A stretch of DNA of 64,000 nucleotides from an uncultured Eubacteriales bacterium (GTDB taxonomy: Bacteria; Bacillota; Clostridia; Oscillospirales; Acutalibacteraceae), in contig CABUHY010000008.1 of assembly GCA_902491475.1 (NCBI GenBank), positions 1 to 64,000 of the forward strand, read 5' to 3'. The position numbers and the translations under genes were made by a program. Each line of letters begins with the position of its first letter. The first letter of the stretch is position 1. The notes under the pieces were generated by a model. It saw nothing but the letters and a program-made list of their open reading frames with translations. It did not search any database and was not told the DNA's origin. Positions 44,101 through 52,793 of the stretch are shown here, piece after piece.

Positions 44101-44825
44101 ATCTGTTCTCTCCTGTACAAAATCGCCTGCGCTATATCGGTGTCCTCGGGAGTGGTTATTTTAATGTTTTCATAGCTTCCCTCGACCATTTTAACCTCTG
44201 CGCCGTATTCCTCCAAAAGCTTGCAATCGTCCGTAAACATTTCGGAATTTATAACATTGTCTATCGCCGAAAGGTACAGCCTGCGTTCAAACACCTGCGG
44301 CGTGTGGACAGCCCAAAGATAATTTCTGTCGGGCGTGGAGGTTATTATACCTTTTTCATTTACAACCTTGACGGTGTCCTTAACTCTTACGCCTGTCGCC
44401 GCTGCTCCCGTTAAGAAAGCTTCCCTTACGGTGTCCTCGATTATTTTTTCGGTAACAAGAGGTCGGGCGCCGTCGTGAATTGCAAAATATTCGGAAAGCG
44501 GAGAGCTGCGCCTTATCGCATTGAATACGCTCTCCTGCCGTGTTTTTCCGCCCTTTACTATATCGGTAACTTTTAAGACCTTGTACTCCTTTATCATAGC
44601 GTACATTTTCGGAATGTCCTCTTCCCTTGCCGCAATGACAATTTCGTCTATCATATTGCTTTCGGAAAACGCCGTAAGCGTCCTTATAAGCACAGGGACG
44701 CCGTCAATAAGCAAAAACTGCTTATTGACGCCGCCCATTCTTGTTGAATTACCTGCCGCTACAATAACCGCCGTAACGAACGGTTTTGCCTCGGAAAATT
44801 CTTTGTTTTGTTTTAAGAAACTCAT
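44097..44825 (-). CDS. ispD: 2-C-methyl-D-erythritol 4-phosphate cytidylyltransferase
   Basis: 242 residues. It joins CTP and MEP to give CDP-ME, the step two before IspF. The nucleotide-binding VIVAAGNSTRMGGVNKQF is present (G-x-G-x-R-M-x-x-x-x-x-K-Q), as are IHDGARPLVT and DNVINSEMFTDDCKLLEEYG. About 15 extra residues precede the first strand (MSFLKQNKEFSEAKPF). The ribosome site is GGTGAT. It sits 50 bases after the aminotransferase gene and has its own promoter in that gap. Confidence 0.96.
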   Translation of the reverse strand: MSFLKQNKEFSEAKPFVTAVIVAAGNSTRMGGVNKQFLLIDGVPVLIRTLTAFSESNMIDEIVIAAREEDIPKMYAMIKEYKVLKVTDIVKGGKTRQESVFNAIRRSSPLSEYFAIHDGARPLVTEKIIEDTVREAFLTGAAATGVRVKDTVKVVNEKGIITSTPDRNYLWAVHTPQVFERRLYLSAIDNVINSEMFTDDCKLLEEYGAEVKMVEGSYENIKITTPEDTDIAQAILYRREQI

Positions 44826-44842
44826 TTTATCACCGTTAAAAA

Positions 44843-44871
44843 ATTATATGAATAATTTTTGCCTGTGATAA
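44843..44871 (-). promoter_or_regulatory. Promoter of ispD-ispF
   Basis: Minus strand TTATCA (44866-44871), 17 bases, TATAAT (44843-44848), just after the aminotransferase stop. Confidence 0.55.
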
Positions 44872-44875
44872 CAGT

Positions 44876-46141
44876 TTACATCATTTTTTCGATTGTTGCA
44901 AGTTTAATGCAAAGGCAGAGAACCTCAGCCGCCTTGCCGATGTCGGCAACGCTCGGGAAAGTCGGTGCGATACGGATGTTTTTGTCGCCGGGGTCTTTGC
45001 CGTAAGGATATGTTGCGCCTACGCTTGTGAGCACAACGCCGAGCGACTTGCAAAGCTCGCCCACACGCTTAGCGCTGCAATTTTCTGTGTCAAGGCTTAT
45101 GAAATATCCGCCGTTGGGCTTTGTCCACAAAGCAAGCCCTGTGCCGCCGAGTTCTTTTTCAAATGTGTCGATAACAACATTGAACTTGGGCTCGATAAGC
45201 GCCGCATGCTTTTTCATATGAGCCTTAATTCCGTCAAGATTCTTGAAGAATTTAGCGTGTCTTAACTGATTGAGCTTGTCGTGACCTATCATCTGACTGT
45301 TAAATCTCTTCTTAATCATCTGAATGTTCTTCTCGGAAGCGGCAAGGCAGGAAACGCCAGCACCCGGGAAGCTTATCTTTGAAGTTGAAGTAAATTCAAC
45401 AAAGTAATCCTCCGTGCCGAATTCCTTGCAAGCCTCGAAGATATTGAGAACCTTATCGGGATTTTCCTGGAAATCGTGTACTATATATGCGTTGTCCCAA
45501 ATTACTCTGAAATCCTTTGCCGCAGGCTTCAGTGCCGCCAAAGCACGAACCTTTTCATCGGAATAGGTTACGCCTGTGGGGTTTGAATACTTCGGTACGC
45601 AGAACATACCCTTAACGCTTCTGTCCTTGACAAGCTCCGCAATCTTTTCAACATCGGGGCCGTCGGAGAGCATAGGAACATTTATCATTTTAATGCCGTA
45701 ATATTCGCAAATTCCGAAATGTCTGTCATATCCGGGAACATTGCAGATAAACTTAATCTCGCCCTGCTGACTCCACGGCTTATCGCCTGCGCCCGTGAGC
45801 ATACACTGTGTGATGTAGTCGAACATAAGAGTAAGCGACGAAGTACCGCCGAGGATTATATTGTCGCTGTCAACCTCGAGCATTTCGGCAAAAAGCCTCT
45901 TGCACTCGGGGATACCGTCAAGCACGCCGTAGTTTCTGCAATCAAGTCCGTTTTCGCTCTTGCAGTCGCATACGCCGATAACCTCTTTGAGCATATCCAT
46001 AGTGAGGTCAAGCTGTTCGCCTGCGGGTTTACCTCTCGACATATCGAGTTTAAGTCCCTGAGCCTTGAGCTCTTCGTATTTTTTCTTCAATTCATTGTAT
46101 TGAGCCGCTAACTCCGGCTTGCTCATCTGAGAATATTGCAT
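44876..46141 (-). CDS. Aspartate-aminotransferase-like PLP enzyme (PF12897 type)
   Basis: 421 residues from the ATG at 46141, with GAGGTG upstream; the frame from 46156 is five residues longer. Fold type I PLP enzyme: the cofactor Lys lies in TSTSKISFPGAG, the aromatic stack in YSNPTGVTYS, and the PLP-phosphate region includes GGTSSLTLMFD. The opening ELKKKYEELKAQGLKLDMSRG is characteristic of a Firmicutes/Actinobacteria aspartate aminotransferase branch (PF12897). It transfers amino groups between Asp or another amino acid and 2-oxoglutarate. Annotated by others sometimes as MocR-like, but no GntR domain is present. It is monocistronic or at the 5' side of ispDF. Confidence 0.9.
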   Translation of the reverse strand: MQYSQMSKPELAAQYNELKKKYEELKAQGLKLDMSRGKPAGEQLDLTMDMLKEVIGVCDCKSENGLDCRNYGVLDGIPECKRLFAEMLEVDSDNIILGGTSSLTLMFDYITQCMLTGAGDKPWSQQGEIKFICNVPGYDRHFGICEYYGIKMINVPMLSDGPDVEKIAELVKDRSVKGMFCVPKYSNPTGVTYSDEKVRALAALKPAAKDFRVIWDNAYIVHDFQENPDKVLNIFEACKEFGTEDYFVEFTSTSKISFPGAGVSCLAASEKNIQMIKKRFNSQMIGHDKLNQLRHAKFFKNLDGIKAHMKKHAALIEPKFNVVIDTFEKELGGTGLALWTKPNGGYFISLDTENCSAKRVGELCKSLGVVLTSVGATYPYGKDPGDKNIRIAPTFPSVADIGKAAEVLCLCIKLATIEKMM

Positions 46142-46245
46142 AAATCCACACCTCAAAATTTATTATTCATATTAAACCAAATAACATTCTAATACATTAT
46201 AGCCGATTTTGCAATATTGTTTTTAACTTCTTGCAAAAATTCCGC

Positions 46246-46282
46246 AAAAAAGACAAGCAACCGTAAAAGTTGCTTGTCTTTT
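46246..46282 (-). terminator. Terminator of the sulfatase operon
   Basis: Hairpin AAAAGACAAGCAAC / GTTGCTTGTCTTTT with CGTAAAA loop; on the minus strand a T run follows (TTTTTTGCGG). It lies 24 bases past the stop of the GPH symporter. Confidence 0.88.
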
Positions 46283-46305
46283 AGTACAATTTAGCTAAAT
46301 AAAAT

Positions 46306-47721
46306 TCAGTTTTCCTCTGCCGAAGCGGCAACAACCGTGTTTGCCTTTGCCCTGCGCTCTTCGAGCTCTTTTTGGATTTTTGCCTTTTTCTCGCCTGTGT
46401 AATCGTTGAAGAACATCGGTATCATTGTAAGCGCAAAACCGATAGCCGGCAAAATGGTTATCATAAAGAACAAGCCTGTTCTTGTCTTTTCGGACTGTAC
46501 CTGAATAACGCCGTTGATGGGAGCCTGGAACTCGCAGACTTTAAGCACAACGCTGACCGCATATGTCGCAAGTCCTGCCGAAACCTTGCTTAAAAGCGTC
46601 TGGAAAGCGAAGCAGACGCCGTCCGCCCTCTCGCCTGTTTTCCATTCGATATAGTCAACGCTGTCCGCTATAAGAGCGTATGTGATTACATTGTAAATAC
46701 CGAGCGGCACACCCATAAACACAAGGCAGAGAAGTACAAGGTAAATGTTGTGATAGCCTACAAACCAGAACGCAACATGGGAGATTATGCCGAATACCGA
46801 AGAACCGATATAAATTGTTTTAAGCGAAAAACGCTTTCTCAATGCGGGCATAATTATCATAGCAGGTATCATACCTACGCCGACCGCAACGGTAAGCGAA
46901 GTCATTTTGAAGCCGTTGGGGATAATTCCGTAATTATCAACGCCGATAAGATAGTAATGTATATATGTCGCACATACATTCGCCATTACCATTGTCGAGC
47001 CGAGGACAGCCGAGAGAATTACGATTATAAGCACCTTGTTTTTGCCTATAAGTCGGAAATTTTCCTTAAAAGTTCTCGTGTCCTGTCTCTCCTCGTGTAC
47101 ACGCTCTTTTGCGGTAAAGAACGGAAGAATTGAGAGCACCGCCGCAATTGTTCCGAATATAATCGCTGAAACAAAGTAGCCCTTGCGAAGTCCGAGTGCG
47201 TTTTCAGCGACAAGAACAGGGATAAGCACCGTCGGGAGAATACCGCCTGCGGTACTTCCGAGTCTGCCGTTTGACAAAAATCTTGTTCTCTCCCTCTCGT
47301 TCGGCGTGATAACCGAGCTCAAGCCCCAGAACGGAACATCCTGGATTGTGAAAGCGATACCCCAAAGGATATATGTTACCGCCGCATACGCAACCTTAGC
47401 CGAATAAGACGAAAACTGCGGAGCGAAGAACAGAAGAATTGTCGTAACCGCAATCGGTACGGGTGAGAAAAGAAGATAAGGTCTCATCTTGCCCCACTTT
47501 GAATGGGTGCGGTCAACTATCATACCCATAATCGGGTCGTTGAGTGCGTCGAAAATTCTGCCTGCAAGAATGATGTTTCCTGCGTGAATCGGGTCAAGTC
47601 CTGCCGCATCGGTGTAGAAAATCAGCAAGAACATCGACATAATCGTGTAAACTCCGCTTCGTCCGAATGCCGCAAGCGGAAATGTCAGCTTTTCTTTAAG
47701 CGTCAAATAAGTCTTTTCCAT
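46306..47721 (-). CDS. GPH-family sugar:cation symporter
   Basis: 471 residues with about 12 membrane helices. Family motifs: GRIFDALNDPIMGMIVDRTHSKWGKMRPYLL in the first loop (D-P-x-M-G and D-R-T-x4-G-K-x-R-P) and ALIADSVDYIEWKTGERADG in the late loop, both typical of the GPH branch for glycosides and uronides. The last gene of a three-gene unit with a sulfatase and a TauE/SafE permease; it probably imports the desulfated sugar, although import before desulfation is also possible. It follows the sulfatase by 21 bases and is closed by a terminator at 46246-46282. Confidence 0.92.
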   Translation of the reverse strand: MEKTYLTLKEKLTFPLAAFGRSGVYTIMSMFLLIFYTDAAGLDPIHAGNIILAGRIFDALNDPIMGMIVDRTHSKWGKMRPYLLFSPVPIAVTTILLFFAPQFSSYSAKVAYAAVTYILWGIAFTIQDVPFWGLSSVITPNERERTRFLSNGRLGSTAGGILPTVLIPVLVAENALGLRKGYFVSAIIFGTIAAVLSILPFFTAKERVHEERQDTRTFKENFRLIGKNKVLIIVILSAVLGSTMVMANVCATYIHYYLIGVDNYGIIPNGFKMTSLTVAVGVGMIPAMIIMPALRKRFSLKTIYIGSSVFGIISHVAFWFVGYHNIYLVLLCLVFMGVPLGIYNVITYALIADSVDYIEWKTGERADGVCFAFQTLLSKVSAGLATYAVSVVLKVCEFQAPINGVIQVQSEKTRTGLFFMITILPAIGFALTMIPMFFNDYTGEKKAKIQKELEERRAKANTVVAASAEEN

Positions 47722-47742
47722 TACAGTCTCCTAAATCCCTTT

Positions 47743-49065
47743 TTATTTTTTGCGGGTAAACAACGCAGGCAGAATAACAGGCTTCTTCTCCCCTGCCGCA
47801 GTCATTTCCCGAATAAGCATTTTTTTAAGCTGCTTCCTTTGCGAAGCATATTTTGGGTCTTTTACAAGGTTGTATCTTTCAATCGAGTCCTTTTCAAGGT
47901 CGTAAAGATAATCCTCAAAATACACGGGCGACGAGTGCATTGCATATCCCGTCGGCGTGAGCGCACGAACGGAATATTTGAACTTTTTCGTCCTAATGGC
48001 ACGGCCGCACTGGCTTTCGCTTATCTGCATAAATACGCAGTCGCGTTCCTCGCCCGTTTCAAACTCTCTCAAAAGCGATTTGCCCATATAGCTGTCGGGT
48101 ATTTCAATTCCCGCAATGTCAAGCATTGTGGGCGGCAGGTCTATAAGGCTTACAAGGCGTGAATCGAGCTTTCCGCCCTTGAACGCACCGCCCTCAATAA
48201 TCAAAGGAGTATGCGAAGCGCTGTCGTGGCACGAACGCTTGTATTCGAGGTTTCTCGTCTTGAAATGCGAGCCGTGGTCGCTTGTGTAAATGATTACGGT
48301 GTTATCGTAAAGCCCTTTTTCCTTGAGCTTTTCAACCAGTTTGCCCACATTTTCGTCAAGGCTGTTGATAGCCGCCATATAGTCGGGGTACATCTCTTTG
48401 TAATCGCCCTTTAAGAATGTGAGGTCGTCGGGCAAGGGATAATCCTTGAACTTCGGTACGGTCTCCCTCGGTCCCTCATAGCAGTGATGGTCGTTCTGAT
48501 GATGCGGCTCGATTTGAGAGACGAACATAAAGAACGGCTTATCCGAGGTCTTTTGGTCGAGATATTGAAGCGCAAAATCATTTATGCAGTCGGCTCTGTA
48601 ACCGTTGAAATCAATCTTGTTGCCGTCGCCGTCGAATATGTATCCGTCATATCCGTGCGAGGTAAACTCAAGCACATCCGCCGCACGCCACCAATCCTTG
48701 TAACCGCCCTGCAATTCTTTCGGAACAGCGGTCTTTTCGCAGTGAAAGCCGACATTCGGAAGTCGGTCGGAAGCAAGGTGCCACTTTCCGACATAAGCTG
48801 TTTCATAGCCTGCCTCATTAAAATATTCGGCAAGCGGCTTTATGTCCTTGGGAAGCGGTATTCCGTTCCAATAGCACTTGTTCTGCGTTGCGTAAACGCC
48901 TGTCTGCAAACAGGCTCTTGCAGGTCCGCAAACGGGCTGACAGGTATATGAGTTTTCAAACTTTATACCGTCCTCGGCAAGCTTCATAAGATTAGGCGTT
49001 GCCGTTTTGTTTACGGTATCCCAGCGCTGTTGGTCGCTGAAATAGAAAATAATGTTCGGTCTCAA
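47743..49065 (-). CDS. Type I sulfatase (formylglycine-dependent)
   Basis: 440 residues. The signature C46-G-P-A-R50-A-C-L-Q-T-G matches CxPxRxxxxTG; Cys46 would be converted to formylglycine by an anaerobic maturase, which is not in the window. Metal ligands are at D11/Q12 (YFSDQQRWD) and in IYTSDHGSHF, with a conserved GKWHL Lys/His further in. No signal peptide is seen, so it should act in the cytosol on imported sulfated sugars. Neighbours are a GPH symporter and a TauE/SafE exporter, consistent with desulfation, with the symporter bringing in substrate and the exporter removing sulfite, sulfate or an organosulfur compound. The exact substrate cannot be set from sequence. Confidence 0.92.
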   Translation of the reverse strand: MRPNIIFYFSDQQRWDTVNKTATPNLMKLAEDGIKFENSYTCQPVCGPARACLQTGVYATQNKCYWNGIPLPKDIKPLAEYFNEAGYETAYVGKWHLASDRLPNVGFHCEKTAVPKELQGGYKDWWRAADVLEFTSHGYDGYIFDGDGNKIDFNGYRADCINDFALQYLDQKTSDKPFFMFVSQIEPHHQNDHHCYEGPRETVPKFKDYPLPDDLTFLKGDYKEMYPDYMAAINSLDENVGKLVEKLKEKGLYDNTVIIYTSDHGSHFKTRNLEYKRSCHDSASHTPLIIEGGAFKGGKLDSRLVSLIDLPPTMLDIAGIEIPDSYMGKSLLREFETGEERDCVFMQISESQCGRAIRTKKFKYSVRALTPTGYAMHSSPVYFEDYLYDLEKDSIERYNLVKDPKYASQRKQLKKMLIREMTAAGEKKPVILPALFTRKK

Positions 49066-49081
49066 TTCTAACCCTCGTTTC

Positions 49082-49891
49082 TTAGTTTATAAACGCAGTA
49101 ACGGCATTATAGAGACTTAAAGCCGCCACGGCGCACACAGCAACCGTAAATACGGTTCTGATTGTTTTTTCATTGCACTTTCTGTTGAGCTTTGCTCCGA
49201 AAAATCCGCCCAAAATCGCCGCGGGGATAATCACAAGCAGATATTTTACATCAAAGCCCTCAAAATGAGTGTTCACAAAGCTTGTTATAAGGTTTGAAAG
49301 CTGTGAAAAGAAGATTATCGCAACGGAATAAACCGCAGCGTCCCGCATTGTAAAGGAAAAGAGTATCGTGAGCACAGCCACATTTATCGGGCCGCCGCCT
49401 ATACCGAGAAAAGCCGCCGTCATTCCGAGCAAAAGTCCCGTAAGAGAAATAAGCACGGGATTCTTTATGTTGAATTTTTTTATGTTTGTGTTTACGGAAA
49501 TTATTACCGCAACGAGCAGTGCACAAAGCAATGCCGACTGTATGCCCTTTACCGTTTCGGGCGAGGAGCTGTTTGAAAGCGCAAGCGAAAAAAGCTTGTT
49601 GCCCGTAAAGCCGCCGATAACAGAGCCCAAAGCAAACAACAGGACAAATTTCATATTTATGGGTGTTTTGTTTTTAATGTGCTTACCCGTAGAAGTAACG
49701 GACATTGCGAACACGGCGCACGAAGAAAAGAACGCCACCTGAACAAGGGGATGAAAATTTATAACATCAAGAACGGGCTTGATTATAACGCCGCCGCCCA
49801 AGCCGACAAAAGCGCCGAGCAATGTTGCGATGAAAATAACCGCTCCGTATATAACAAAAATCACTGAAATCACCAAAAAACATTTTACCAT
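49082..49891 (-). CDS. TauE/SafE-family (sulfite/sulfur-compound exporter) permease
   Basis: About 269 residues from the ATG at 49891, with eight to nine membrane helices in the two-repeat TauE layout (LLGAFVGLGGGVIIKPVL and LLGMTAAFLGIGGGPINVAV, both with the GxGGG motif). Members export sulfite, sulfoacetate or related anions. It heads an operon with a sulfatase (16 bases downstream) and a GPH symporter, which suggests handling of sulfur anion released from sulfated sugars. The start is uncertain: a TTG lies three codons upstream, and GTG nine codons downstream has GGTGA before it. No strong ribosome site precedes any of them. Confidence 0.88.
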   Translation of the reverse strand: MVKCFLVISVIFVIYGAVIFIATLLGAFVGLGGGVIIKPVLDVINFHPLVQVAFFSSCAVFAMSVTSTGKHIKNKTPINMKFVLLFALGSVIGGFTGNKLFSLALSNSSSPETVKGIQSALLCALLVAVIISVNTNIKKFNIKNPVLISLTGLLLGMTAAFLGIGGGPINVAVLTILFSFTMRDAAVYSVAIIFFSQLSNLITSFVNTHFEGFDVKYLLVIIPAAILGGFFGAKLNRKCNEKTIRTVFTVAVCAVAALSLYNAVTAFIN

Positions 49892-49927
49892 ATATCGCAA
49901 ATTTATACAACTATTTTATTTTCACGC

Positions 49928-49956
49928 TTGAAGTTATTTTACAAATTTGGTAGTAT
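49928..49956 (+). promoter_or_regulatory. Promoter of manA-MFS
   Basis: TTGAAG (49928-49933), 17 bases, TAGTAT (49951-49956). It is divergent from the sulfatase operon. Confidence 0.65.
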
Positions 49957-49984
49957 ATTAAATACTGCTAAAGGAGTGTTTAAT

Positions 49985-50944
49985 ATGTTGCTTAAACTTA
50001 AACCTGCGCTCAAGGATTATCTTTGGGGCGGTACTAAATTAAAGACAGATTTCGGCTTTCAAAGCGATATGGAAAAAGTAGCCGAGGGATGGATGCTTTC
50101 CTGCCACAAGGACGGCGAAAACACTGTTGAAAACGGAGAATACAAGGGTAAGACCCTGTCGGAGGTTATAGAGCTTTGCGGCAGAGAAATTCTCGGTAAA
50201 AACGGCTTGAAATTCGACTTCTTTCCTATCCTTATAAAGCTTATCGACGCCAAGAACGACCTTTCCGTTCAGGTGCACCCCGACAACGAATACGCACTTC
50301 GTGTTGAGGGCGAATACGGAAAGACCGAGTGTTGGTATATACTCGACTGTGAGGAGGGCGCAGAGCTCATATACGGCTTTAACCGTGAAATAAGCTCCGA
50401 GGAATTCAGAAAAAGAATTGAGGACAACACCTTCCTTGAGGTTGTAAACAAGGTTAAGGTCCACAAGGGCGATATATTCTTTATCGAGGCGGGAACGCTC
50501 CACGCAATCGGTTCGGGCATACTTCTTGCCGAAATTCAGCAAAATTCAAACACCACTTACCGTGTTTACGATTATCAGCGCCGAGACAAGGACGGCAACC
50601 TGCGTCCGCTCCATATAGACAAGGCGGTTGATGTCACAAAATGCGAGAAGCCGAAGTACGGCATCAAGCCCATAGGCGAAAAAATCAAGACCGCATCGGG
50701 CACCGAGCAGCTGCTTACAAAGTGCGACCTGTTCACGGTAAAGGAATATATAACCGACGAAACGCTCAACCTCGTCTCCGACGAAAACTCGTTTGTTTCT
50801 CTCCTCGTAACCGACGGAGAAGGAACCGTCGAGTGCTCGGGCGAAAAGCTTTCGGTGCATAAGGGCGACAGCCTCTTTATAAGCGCCGATTCAGGCAAAA
50901 TAACAATAAACGGTAAACTCAACATTATAGAAACAAGGGTATAA
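49985..50944 (+). CDS. manA: Mannose-6-phosphate isomerase (class I)
   Basis: 319 residues from the ATG at 49985, with AAAGGAGT nine bases upstream; an earlier frame from 49928 starts at the promoter. It converts mannose 6-phosphate to fructose 6-phosphate. Cupin zinc ligands lie in LSVQVHPDNEYA (Gln and His), ECWYIL (Glu) and EAGTLHAIGSG (His), and the opening LKPALKDYLWGGTKL is a hallmark of the short Firmicutes type. It precedes an MFS carrier by six bases. Together with the divergent sulfatase operon it suggests a locus for use of mannose-type or other host or plant glycans. Confidence 0.95.
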   Translation: MLLKLKPALKDYLWGGTKLKTDFGFQSDMEKVAEGWMLSCHKDGENTVENGEYKGKTLSEVIELCGREILGKNGLKFDFFPILIKLIDAKNDLSVQVHPDNEYALRVEGEYGKTECWYILDCEEGAELIYGFNREISSEEFRKRIEDNTFLEVVNKVKVHKGDIFFIEAGTLHAIGSGILLAEIQQNSNTTYRVYDYQRRDKDGNLRPLHIDKAVDVTKCEKPKYGIKPIGEKIKTASGTEQLLTKCDLFTVKEYITDETLNLVSDENSFVSLLVTDGEGTVECSGEKLSVHKGDSLFISADSGKITINGKLNIIETRV

Positions 50945-50950
50945 TAAAAA

Positions 50951-52177
50951 ATGGCAAAAAGAACATTCAAGGGTACAAAGATAGCCTGCTACACGGGTTA
51001 TTTCGTGCAGGCGATAGTAAACAACTTAGCTCCCCTGCTGTTTGTAATCTTTTCGGAAAGATACAATATCGACCTTACGACAATCGGAAGTCTTATTCTT
51101 ATAAACTTCGTAACGCAGATGATAGTTGACCTTCTGTCGGTCAAAATCGTTGACAAAATCGGCTTTAAGAGAATTGTCGTAAGCTCTCACTTCTTCGCTT
51201 TTGCGGGACTTGTTATGCTCGGCGTACTGCCCGAGCTTACCTCGCATCACTTTATTGCGATAGCGGCGTCGCTTGTGGTTTCCGCAATAGGCAGCGGTAT
51301 GATTGAGGTCACGATAAGCCCCATCGTCGAATCCCTGCCGAGCGACAAGAAAGCTGCCGATATGAGCCTGCTCCATTCGTTCTACTGTTGGGGTCAGATG
51401 CTTGTCGTGGCGTTTTCCACGCTCTATATAAAGCTTGCGGGCGGAGAAAACTGGAACATTCTCCCGATAATCTGGTCGGTAATACCGCTTGTAAATATGT
51501 TTAACTTTATGAGCGTGCCGTTTATGCCGCCCATTGAGGAGGAAGAGATTGTTCCCGTTAAAAAGCTGTTGAAATCAAAGGCTTTTATCGTGGCAATGGT
51601 AATTATGTTCTGTGCGGGTGCGAGTGAGCTTGCAATGTCGCAGTGGTCGTCTTTCTTTGCGGAAGAGGGCTTACATGTTTCAAAATTCACGGGAGATTTG
51701 CTCGGTCCCTGCCTGTTTGCGGTGCTTATGGGCGCAGGCAGACTCTTCTACGGACTTTACGGCGACAAAATCGACCTTATTAAAATTATGTCGGCGTTCT
51801 CGGTGCTTTGCATAATATGCTATCTCACAGCTTCGTTTTCACACAACAGTACGGTTTCGCTGCTTGCGTGCGCCGTTACGGGTCTTTCGATAAGCCTTTT
51901 CTGGCCGGGTACATTTTCGCTTGCGGCAAAAAAATTCCCGAACGGTTCGGGCGGACTTTTCGGCATACTCGCACTGCTCGGCGACATCGGCTGCGGCACG
52001 GGTCCGTGGCTTATCAGCTACATCAGTTCCGCATTCAAGAGCGCAAACCCTGCTTTGAGCGAGGGTGCGGCGCTTAAAAACGGTCTTGCGTTCGGCTGTA
52101 TCTTCCCGATAATTCTTATAATCGGCTTGATAGTGCTGAAAAAAGACACGGACAAAACCGACAAAGTCAAAAACTGA
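50951..52177 (+). CDS. MFS transporter
   Basis: 408 residues, 12 membrane helices, single MFS domain of the FucP/sugar-porter-like MFS_1 type (YNIDLTTIGSLILINFVTQM, then FSLAAKKFPNGSGGLFGILALLGDIGCGTGPW in the last third). No antibiotic-exporter signature is visible. It lies six bases after manA with no evident ribosome site of its own, so it is likely coupled to manA; a role in hexose uptake is the natural guess. A bidirectional terminator follows. Confidence 0.88.
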   Translation: MAKRTFKGTKIACYTGYFVQAIVNNLAPLLFVIFSERYNIDLTTIGSLILINFVTQMIVDLLSVKIVDKIGFKRIVVSSHFFAFAGLVMLGVLPELTSHHFIAIAASLVVSAIGSGMIEVTISPIVESLPSDKKAADMSLLHSFYCWGQMLVVAFSTLYIKLAGGENWNILPIIWSVIPLVNMFNFMSVPFMPPIEEEEIVPVKKLLKSKAFIVAMVIMFCAGASELAMSQWSSFFAEEGLHVSKFTGDLLGPCLFAVLMGAGRLFYGLYGDKIDLIKIMSAFSVLCIICYLTASFSHNSTVSLLACAVTGLSISLFWPGTFSLAAKKFPNGSGGLFGILALLGDIGCGTGPWLISYISSAFKSANPALSEGAALKNGLAFGCIFPIILIIGLIVLKKDTDKTDKVKN

Positions 52178-52191
52178 CAAACAAAAAAATC

Positions 52192-52230
52192 AGCTCCGAC
52201 GAAAGCAAATGCCAAGCGTCGGAGCTTTTG
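52192..52230. terminator. Bidirectional terminator
   Basis: Stem AGCTCCGACG / CGTCGGAGCT (52192-52226) with a 15-base loop, T run on the plus side (TTTTGTTTT) and A run on the other (AAAAAAAT), serving the MFS gene and the converging small-protein gene. Confidence 0.85.
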
Positions 52231-52232
52231 TT

Positions 52233-52502
52233 TTATTCTTTTGTTTCGTCGGGCTCTTCCGGTTCCTTCGCTTCGTCCGTTTCTTCCGCGTCGTCGGGCG
52301 GGAGCTTCGCTTTAAGCTCGTCAAGCTCCTTTTTAAGGAGATCATATGCGGCGTGCTGATCCGTCCAAATTTTCTTCAGCGCAAAAAACAGGCATAAAAT
52401 CGCAACCGCAAGAAAGGGCGGCGCATATGAGCCGTAAAAAACCATTCCTAAAGCACTGTAAAGAACAAGGGTTAATAGAAGAATAAGTAAAATTGCTGAC
52501 AT
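52233..52502 (-). CDS. Small membrane protein with charged tail (paralogue 2)
   Basis: 89 residues: two hydrophobic helices (about 2-20 and 28-44, the second reading APPFLAVAILCLFFALKK) then an amphipathic helix and a tail of Glu, Asp and Lys (DETKE end). The closest relative in the window is the next gene, 52521-52751, which shares APxFLAVA-CLFF-LK and the acidic end. GGAGATGAGG is the ribosome site. I know no function for this family. It is the last of a short array that begins with a truncated third copy (52770-52793). Confidence 0.75.
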   Translation of the reverse strand: MSAILLILLLTLVLYSALGMVFYGSYAPPFLAVAILCLFFALKKIWTDQHAAYDLLKKELDELKAKLPPDDAEETDEAKEPEEPDETKE

Positions 52503-52520
52503 AACCTCATCTCCAAAAGC

Positions 52521-52751
52521 TTATTTTTCTGATTCGTCCGTACTTTCAAAATCAGGTTCTTCTTTATCTTTATCGTTTTCCTTTTTCAAAAATTCATTTA
52601 AGGTATGCAGTTCCGACAATCCCCGTTTCAGCATAAAAAACAAGCATACAAGTGCAACTGCAAGGAATATCGGAGCGAGGGTAAAGACATCGGTATAAAG
52701 CATTCCGAAGAAAACATATAAAATTAAAGCTATTATAAAGATTGCCGTCAT
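52521..52751 (-). CDS. Small membrane protein with charged tail (paralogue 1)
   Basis: 76 residues: two hydrophobic helices (about 2-21 and 25-43, APIFLAVALVCLFFMLKR) and a Lys/Glu-rich helix ending STDESEK. AGAGGTAG precedes the ATG. The sequence from its last seven codons through the ribosome site to the next ATG is repeated upstream of its own start (52770-52751), a sign of tandem duplication. Function unknown; two-segment proteins with cytosolic charged tails often bind partner membrane proteins. Confidence 0.75.
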   Translation of the reverse strand: MTAIFIIALILYVFFGMLYTDVFTLAPIFLAVALVCLFFMLKRGLSELHTLNEFLKKENDKDKEEPDFESTDESEK

Positions 52752-52769
52752 AACACTACCTCTGTAAAC

Positions 52770-52793
52770 TTATTTTTCCGATTCTTCCGAACT
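52770..52793 (-). pseudogene. 3' remnant of a third small-protein copy
   Basis: Minus-strand reading gives SSEESEK-stop, close to STDESEK-stop of the intact 52521 gene, and the following 20 bases up to the ATG at 52751 match those after 52521 (about 74% over 47 bases, my count by eye). It lies in frame directly after the stop codon of the secreted-protein gene (TAA, 52794-52796), so the body of the copy has been lost or replaced. Confidence 0.55.
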
